33,365 nucleotides of DNA from Candidatus Dactylopiibacterium carminicum (lineage in GTDB: Bacteria; Pseudomonadota; Gammaproteobacteria; Burkholderiales; Rhodocyclaceae), in assembly GCF_014736495.1 (NCBI RefSeq), contig NZ_MDUX01000038.1, positions 1-33,365 of the forward strand, written 5' to 3'. Each line of letters begins with the position of its first letter. Within the stretch, counting starts at the first letter, position 1. A program made the translations under genes and the position numbers. Below are positions 29,065 to 33,365 of the stretch, piece after piece. Under the pieces are notes generated by a model. That model searched no databases, had not been told where the DNA came from, and saw nothing but the letters and a program-made list of their open reading frames with translations.

Positions 29065-30465
29065 TCAGAACTGGAAGTAGGCTTCCGCGTTCTTGTAGCA
29101 GACACCTTCGACGATCTTCTGCAGTTGTGCCCAATCCTGCGGGTACTCGCCATTTTTCACCCAGCCACCGATCAGGTTGCACAGGATGCGGCGGAAGTAC
29201 TCGTGCCGGGTGTAGGAAAGGAAAGAACGCGAATCGGTGAGCATGCCGATAAACGCGCCGAGGTTGCCGAGCTGGGACAGCGCGGTGAGCTGGCGAGTCA
29301 TGCCATCCTTCTGGTCGAGGAACCACCAGCCGGAGCCGAACTGCATCTTGCCGACGACCTTGCCGTCCTGGAAGTTGCCGATCATCGTGGCCAGCACCTC
29401 GTTGTGGATCGGGTTCAGGTTGTAAAGGATGGTCTTCGGCAATTGGTCGTCACCATCCAGGGTGTCCAGGAAGCGGGCAATCTTGGCCGAGATGAGATCG
29501 TCAGCAATGGAGTCGAAGCCGGTGTCCGGGCCCAGGTTGCGGAACTGCCGCGCGCTGTTGTTGCGCTGCGCGCCGATGTGCAGCTGCATGGCCCAGCCAC
29601 GTTGAGCGTAACGGCGGCCCAGATGCAGCATGATGCCGGTCTTGTACTTATCGGCATCTTCACGGCTGATCGGCTCGTTGTTCATCGCACGGGACAAGAT
29701 CTGCGAAAGCTCCGTTTCCGAGGCTTCTGCGAAGAAGGCGATGTCAATGGCGTGATCGGAAACCTTGCAACCATGTGCGGCGAAGTAGTCCAGACGGGCG
29801 TCGAGCGCGCGGGTCACATCGCTGAAACTGTTGATGGCGACGCCAGACACCGTAGCGAGCTTGCGAATGTAGTCCTGGAAACCTGCGCGATCGATGTTGA
29901 AGGATTTGTCCGGGCGGAAGGTCGGCAATACCTTGACCTGGAAACTGTCGGCAGCGATGGCCTTGTGATTGGCCAGATCGTCGACCGGGTCATCGGTGGT
30001 ACACACCGCTTTCACGTTGGAGCCGGTCATCAAGCCACGTGCCGACAGCTCGGGCTTGCCGATCAGGCTGTTGCAGTGGGTCCAGAGCTCACTCGCCGTG
30101 GCACCCGAAACCAGGGTCTTGGTCCCGAAATAGCGTTGCAGTTCGAGATGGCTCCAGTGGTAGAGCGGGTTGCCGACACCCATCGGCAACACCTCGCAGA
30201 ATTTGCGGAATTTGGCTTCATCCGGCTGATTGCCGGTCATGAAATCCTCGGTGACGCCAGAAGAGCGCATGAAGCGCCACTTGTAGTGGTCTCCGCCGAG
30301 CCAGATCTCGGTGATGTTCTTGAACTGCTTGTTCTGGGCAATCTGCTCGGGAGGCAGATGGCAGTGATAATCGATGATGGGTTGCGGCGCGGCGAACTCG
30401 TGATACAGCTTCTGAGCGGTAGGCGTCTCGAGAAGAAAATTCTCATCCATGAAGGGTTTAGCCAT
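29065..30465 (-). CDS. uxaC: Glucuronate isomerase UxaC
   Basis: A 466-residue enzyme (E. coli 470). It begins MAKPFMDENFLLETPTAQKLYHEFAAPQPIIDYHCHLPP, with the metal-associated HxH motif. Further matches are ITEIWLGGDHYKWRFMR, WSHLELQRYFG, TTDDPVDDL and FGSGWWFLDQKDGM. It interconverts glucuronate and fructuronate (or galacturonate and tagaturonate), the first step of hexuronate breakdown. CAGGAG precedes the ATG. No uxaA, uxaB, uxuA or kdg gene is adjacent, so the rest of the pathway lies elsewhere. The promoter at 30501-30529 is overlapped by a repeated operator-like motif, so expression is probably repressed by a GntR-type regulator not in this window. Confidence 0.96.
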   Translation of the reverse strand: MAKPFMDENFLLETPTAQKLYHEFAAPQPIIDYHCHLPPEQIAQNKQFKNITEIWLGGDHYKWRFMRSSGVTEDFMTGNQPDEAKFRKFCEVLPMGVGNPLYHWSHLELQRYFGTKTLVSGATASELWTHCNSLIGKPELSARGLMTGSNVKAVCTTDDPVDDLANHKAIAADSFQVKVLPTFRPDKSFNIDRAGFQDYIRKLATVSGVAINSFSDVTRALDARLDYFAAHGCKVSDHAIDIAFFAEASETELSQILSRAMNNEPISREDADKYKTGIMLHLGRRYAQRGWAMQLHIGAQRNNSARQFRNLGPDTGFDSIADDLISAKIARFLDTLDGDDQLPKTILYNLNPIHNEVLATMIGNFQDGKVVGKMQFGSGWWFLDQKDGMTRQLTALSQLGNLGAFIGMLTDSRSFLSYTRHEYFRRILCNLIGGWVKNGEYPQDWAQLQKIVEGVCYKNAEAYFQF

Positions 30466-30500
30466 GCTGTTCTCCTGACAGACGAATGTGTCCGCTGCGT

Positions 30501-30529
30501 ATTATGTTGTCTGACGAAGAAGACTTTAA
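30501..30529 (-). promoter_or_regulatory. Sigma-70 promoter of uxaC
   Basis: On the minus strand TTAAAG (30524-30529) and CATAAT (30501-30506) are 17 bases apart. One operator-like site occupies the spacer. The start site would lie roughly 30 bases ahead of uxaC. Confidence 0.6.
30507..30517. promoter_or_regulatory. Candidate GntR-type operator 1 upstream of uxaC
   Basis: TTGTCTGACGA is a near-perfect odd palindrome (TTGTC-T-GACAA would be exact). It lies inside the spacer of the uxaC promoter. The same 12-base core ATGTTGTCTGAC recurs 42 bp away. Sites of this kind are bound by FadR-subfamily GntR repressors of sugar-acid genes; no such regulator is encoded here. Confidence 0.55.
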
Positions 30530-30545
30530 GCAGGGAAAACCCCGC

Positions 30546-30559
30546 ATGTTGTCTGACTT
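30546..30559. promoter_or_regulatory. Candidate GntR-type operator 2 upstream of uxaC
   Basis: A second exact copy of ATGTTGTCTGAC, followed by TT. It lies just upstream of the uxaC -35. The 42 bp offset from the first copy is almost exactly four helical turns, allowing two dimers on the same face. Confidence 0.5.
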
Positions 30560-30612
30560 TTTTGCTGTTTTTCCAGGCCGTGCACTAAAAACAATCGTTA
30601 ATGCCTGACTAA

Positions 30613-30640
30613 TCGGCTGCCGCCTTCAGGCGACAGCCGA
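30613..30640 (-). terminator. Hairpin downstream of the uracil permease gene
   Basis: TCGGCTGCCGCC and GGCGACAGCCGA form a 12-position stem with one mismatch around a TTCA loop, nine bases after the natural stop of the permease. There is no T tract directly after it on the minus strand, so it may terminate weakly or protect the 3' end. Confidence 0.45.
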
Positions 30641-30648
30641 CCGATCGC

Positions 30649-31890
30649 TCAGCTTTCGTTCTGCTTGCGCGGCAGCACGAGATTGAGCAGTACGGCAACC
30701 ACACCGCACAGGCTCACGCCTTGCAAGCTGAATTGTCCGGCGGACACCACAAAGCCCCCCAGCCCCATCACCAGCACCACAGAGACGATGATTAGGTTAC
30801 GTGCCTAATTCAGATCCGTGCGATCCACGATCAGTGACTTGAGGCCGATGGAAGCGACGGTACCGAACAGCAGCATCATGATGCCCCCCATCACGGGCGC
30901 CGGGATTGATTGCAGGATGGCGTTGAACTTGCCAAAAAAGGCCAGAACGACAGCCAGTACTGCTGCCCAGGTCATGGTGACCGGGTTGAAGTTGCGGGTC
31001 AGCGAAACTGCACCGGTAACTTCGGCGTAGGTCGTCACGGGCGGCCCACCGATCAGGCCGGCAAACAGTACGCCAAGGCCGTCGCCGAACAAGGTGCGGT
31101 GCAAGCCGGGGGTTTGCGTGTAATCCTTGCCAGTGACTCCACCGATGGCAACCACTCCGCCCACGTGCTCGATGGCAGGTGCCAGCGCTACCGGCAGCAT
31201 GAACAGAACCGCGGCGAAATTGAAGCTGGGAGCAACCAGTTCAGGCACGGCCAGCCACGGCGCGGCGGCGATCTTGTCAAAATCAACATAACCCAGGATG
31301 GCTGCGACGATGTAGCCCGCCACAACCCCCGCAAGGATCGGCGTCAAACGCAGCAAGCCGCGTGCAAAAACCGATGCCAGGATGGTTACGCCAAGGGAGA
31401 TACCTGCGAGCAAAAGAGCCGTGGGGTAAGGGACCACCTGCACGTCCCCGGCCTTGCCCATTGCCATGTTGACAGCGACTACTGCAAGCGAGAGACCGAT
31501 CAGCATGACCACAGGCCCGATGACCACCGGCGGCATGAAACGGTGGACGATCGCGGCACCATGACGGTTGACCAGCGCAGCAAAAGCGAAATAAACGAGG
31601 CTTACACAGGCAAGTGCCCCCATCGTCGCCGGCAGGCCCCAGGTCTGGATCGAGTAAATGATCGGAGCGATGAATGCGAAGCTGGAACCGAGGAAAAGCG
31701 GCACCTGACGTCGGGTCACGATCTGGAAGAGCAAGGTGCCGACACCTGCTCCCAGCAGTGCCATGGCCGGATTGAGCCCAGTGAGCAGGGGGACCAGGAC
31801 AAGGGCGCCGAAAGCTACGAAAAGTATCTGCGCACCCGAGATGACTTGACGCCAGACAGGGTCATTACCCTGGATGGACGATTTATGCAT
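30649..31890 (-). pseudogene. uraA: Uracil permease (UraA, NCS2 family) with an in-frame amber codon
   Basis: The frame from 31890 encodes 361 residues of an NCS2 permease: LFVAFGALVLVPLLTGLNP at the first helix, FLGSSFAFIAPIIYSI, AIEHVGGVVAIGGVTGKDYTQTPGLHRTLFGDGL and GGPPVTTYAEVTGAVSLTRNFNP, the signature of UraA-type carriers. It then meets TAG at 30805-30807. Past it the same frame continues ARNLIIVSVVLVMGLGGF and VLLNLVLPRKQNES to TGA at 30649, the expected last two helices; total length would be 413 codons. A CAG-to-TAG change is the simplest cause. Loss of the last helices should abolish transport. The ATG has GGGAG upstream. Substrate: uracil with protons, by homology. Confidence 0.85.
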
Positions 31891-32288
31891 GAGAGCTCCC
31901 GAATAGAAATAGTTGTGGTCCCTCCGTCATGTCGTCTGCCGGATAGCGCACGACGGAGCGGGCGATGATCGATCGCGGCGCGGATTATGAATGTTTTTGT
32001 CCGTGCCGCCGCATGAGTTTGGAGTCGGATCTGATCTGCCGCCGGTAAGGAATGTTGATGGATGTGAAGTGTTTTTCCGTCTATTCGTGCAGGGAATATG
32101 GAACAATCCGCGGCAGCCGTCGGTAGGCAAATTTTGCCGCCGTCTGGCACGAACAATCCATCCCGGGTTTTCCGAGCGTAGGGGATATCCCGACGCCGAA
32201 GCTATTCGTCCGCCTGCAAGTGACAAAAGATCGCTATGAAGCGCGGAGAGCCCGGAGAGGATCGTCGATAACGGATGACGGAGGATTC
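31891..32288. other. Long intergenic region between uraA and the ROK regulator gene
   Basis: About 400 bp with no supported gene. It must hold the divergent promoters of both neighbours. A perfect 13-base odd palindrome GGCAAATTTTGCC lies at 32126-32138, and GAACAATCC occurs twice, at 32101-32109 and 32151-32159, on either side of it, 50 bp apart. A -10-like CATAAT for uraA is seen on the minus strand at 31984-31989 without a good -35. The arrangement suggests an operator cluster, possibly for autoregulation. Confidence 0.5.
32126..32138. promoter_or_regulatory. Palindrome upstream of the ROK regulator gene
   Basis: GGCAAA and TTTGCC flank a single T, a perfect 13-base palindrome, centred between two copies of GAACAATCC. 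A candidate regulator-binding site about 150 bp before the ROK start. Confidence 0.35.
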
Positions 32289-33314
32289 ATGGCAATCACT
32301 GGGGACCAGCGACTGCTCAAGCGCATCAACAGGATGGCGCTTGTGCGTCTGGTAAGGAGCAGGCCAGGGCTTTCACGTGCCGATCTGGCTCAGGAGACGG
32401 GGCTGACCAAGTCAACAGTCAGCTTGCTGATACAGGAGCTGATAGAAGAAGGCTGGCTGAGGGAAAACGAGATCCAGGCGACAGGCAACATCGGCCGGCG
32501 GCCCACGCCGTTGTGTCTGAATGGACACAGGCTTGTCGTGCTGGGCGCCGAGCTGAACGCGGACATCGTCCGAGTTGTCGTCATGTCGCTGGCTGGCGAA
32601 CAGTTGTTCGAACAGCAACTGGATTCACCAGGTGAGGCGCCTGTCGAGCAGAAAGTACGGGGCTTGCTGGATCTGTTGGCTGAGGCTGTCGCTAGCCTGG
32701 CCCCCGGGCAGCGTAACGTTCTGGGGCTGGAGGTAGGCGTTCCGGGGCAGGTGCTGGACGACGATCTGGTGGATGCACCGCTGCTGGGTTGGCACGAGGT
32801 GGCATTAGGCAAGTTGCTGCGTAGCGGATTGGCGCGTGGCCCCTTGGGAAATGTACCGGTCTACATACTCAATAATGGCGACGCGGCAGCTCTGGGTGAA
32901 ACGGAGTTCATCTCCGGCGAAGAAGCTGCGGACCCCTTGCTCTATATAGGGCTCGATCAGGGAATCAGCGCGGGCGTGATTGTAGGAGGACGCTTGCTGC
33001 ACGGTCGACGAAGCTTCGCTGGCGAAGTCGGGCATATCCAGCTATTGCCGGAAGGCCCCCGCTGCCGGTGCGGTCGCCGCGGATGCGCTGAATCCTGTTT
33101 CGGTCTGGAAGCGCTGGCTGCTAGCCTAGGGTGCAGCATGCAGGAATTGTTCGCACGGGCGCAGACGGAAGACCCTGCTTGTATGAAGCAGCTGTCCGTT
33201 GCGGGCAAACAACTGGGGATGCTGCTGCACAATCTCTGGACTGTTCTCGACCCCGCACGCATTGTTCTGGGAGGCACAGCCTGTCGTCTGGGTGAATCGC
33301 CCCGGGTTTCCTAG
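32289..33314 (+). pseudogene. NagC/XylR-like ROK-family transcriptional regulator, 3' end disrupted
   Basis: The ATG at 32289 has GGAGG upstream; the frame is open to a GTG at 32220 but that lacks a ribosome site. A winged HTH lies at the N-terminus (LSRADLAQETGLTKSTVSLLIQELIEEGWL). The ROK sugar-binding domain follows: LGLEVGVPGQV, YIGLDQGISAGVIVGGRLLHG, AGEVGHIQL and the zinc motif RCRCGRRGCAESCFG. It ends IVLGGTACRLG, then SPRVS and a stop at 33314. Family members continue for another 40-60 residues, so the end is missing; the last codons match an IS3-type terminal sequence. The protein would lack its final helices and probably fails to dimerise. The ligand and targets are unknown. Confidence 0.82.
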
Positions 33315-33316
33315 AG
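33293..33316. mobile_element. Possible IS3-family terminal inverted repeat
   Basis: TGAATCGCCCCGGGTTTCCT begins where ROK homology stops. IS3-family elements often have TGA...CCCCGGGTTT ends. Only this short piece is present before another IS-like end, so it may be a remnant of an element itself cut by the next one. Recognised from memory of end sequences only. Confidence 0.4.
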
Positions 33317-33317
33317 C

Positions 33318-33365
33318 CTGTTCACAGTATCCGGAATGTGTTTACATTCTGGAATTTGGGTGTGA
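33318..33365. mobile_element. Possible IS21-family-like terminus (runs off the window)
   Basis: The sequence begins TGTTCACAGTATCCGGAATG and continues with a related inverted copy CATTCTGGAAT. A TG start followed by short CCGGAAT repeats is typical of IS21-family ends. It differs from the end at 1-58, so these would be two different elements. The transposase genes would lie beyond the window. Confidence 0.4.

Noticed and set aside
29011..30588. A 525-residue plus-strand ORF opposite uxaC
   Set aside because: It is the reverse of a well-conserved enzyme gene that has its own ribosome site, promoter and terminator. High GC keeps the antisense frame open.
12963..30807. Recoding of TAG as an amino acid in this organism
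   Set aside because: TAG is rare here and occurs twice inside genes, but the hybrid kinase gene and a pseudopilin gene use TAG as an apparently normal stop, so simple mutation or error is more likely.
30910..31968. A 352-residue plus-strand ORF opposite uraA
   Set aside because: Its product is highly polar with no recognisable family, while the minus strand encodes clear NCS2 permease helices.

Overview
This is a GC-rich proteobacterial chromosome segment, most likely from a betaproteobacterium. That assignment is an inference from gene content: a phasin, a two-desulfurase isc operon, a PulD/GspD-type accessory secretion locus of the kind annotated in Burkholderiales as 'secretion system X', and a fused MnmC. 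Core genes such as clpB, the isc operon, mnmC and uxaC are intact with good ribosome binding sites. Several accessory genes carry single disabling lesions, and insertion-sequence ends appear to lie at both edges.

Layout. 1-300: an apparent IS21-like end abutting a fragment of peptide deformylase (def). 254-2368: a divergent pair, an AraC regulator and a fosmidomycin-resistance-type MFS exporter. 2461-3716: a hairpin followed by an ArgD/AstC aminotransferase. 3770-6358: a PAS hybrid histidine kinase with two receiver domains and an HPt domain. 6414-15732: a type II secretion/type IV pilus-like locus. It has two pseudopilins on the minus strand and, on the plus strand, major pseudopilin, GspF, GspE, PilM/GspL-like, PilN-like, a frameshifted PilO-like gene, a small component with an amber codon and a frameshift, a lipoprotein secretin and a last pseudopilin. 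15738-18320: clpB (minus) behind a near-consensus sigma-32 promoter. 18432-19333: a phasin gene and a convergent ygjV-like gene that seem to have been joined through their 3' ends. 19390-20061: rluA.

20103-26873 is the iron-sulfur cluster operon: tandem IscR-type operators over a sigma-70 promoter, then iscR, an extra cysteine desulfurase, iscS, iscU, iscA, hscB, hscA, fdx and iscX. mnmC converges on it. A small intergenic region with its own terminator (possible small RNA) precedes uxaC, which has a promoter overlapped by one of two repeated GntR-like operator sites 42 bp apart. A uracil permease gene with one in-frame amber codon follows. The window closes with a NagC-like ROK regulator cut off by what look like an IS3-type and an IS21-type end.

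How it fits together. The isc operon is self-regulating: IscR senses cluster status and represses its own promoter; IscS supplies sulfur to the IscU scaffold; HscB/HscA release the cluster; ferredoxin gives electrons; IscA and IscX assist. The secretion locus encodes an ATPase, inner-membrane platform, pseudopilins and outer-membrane secretin, but two of its assembly-platform genes are broken, so its activity is doubtful unless the lesions are sequencing errors. The overall pattern is accessory-gene decay and IS activity around intact housekeeping operons. I see no tRNA, rRNA, CRISPR array or prophage.
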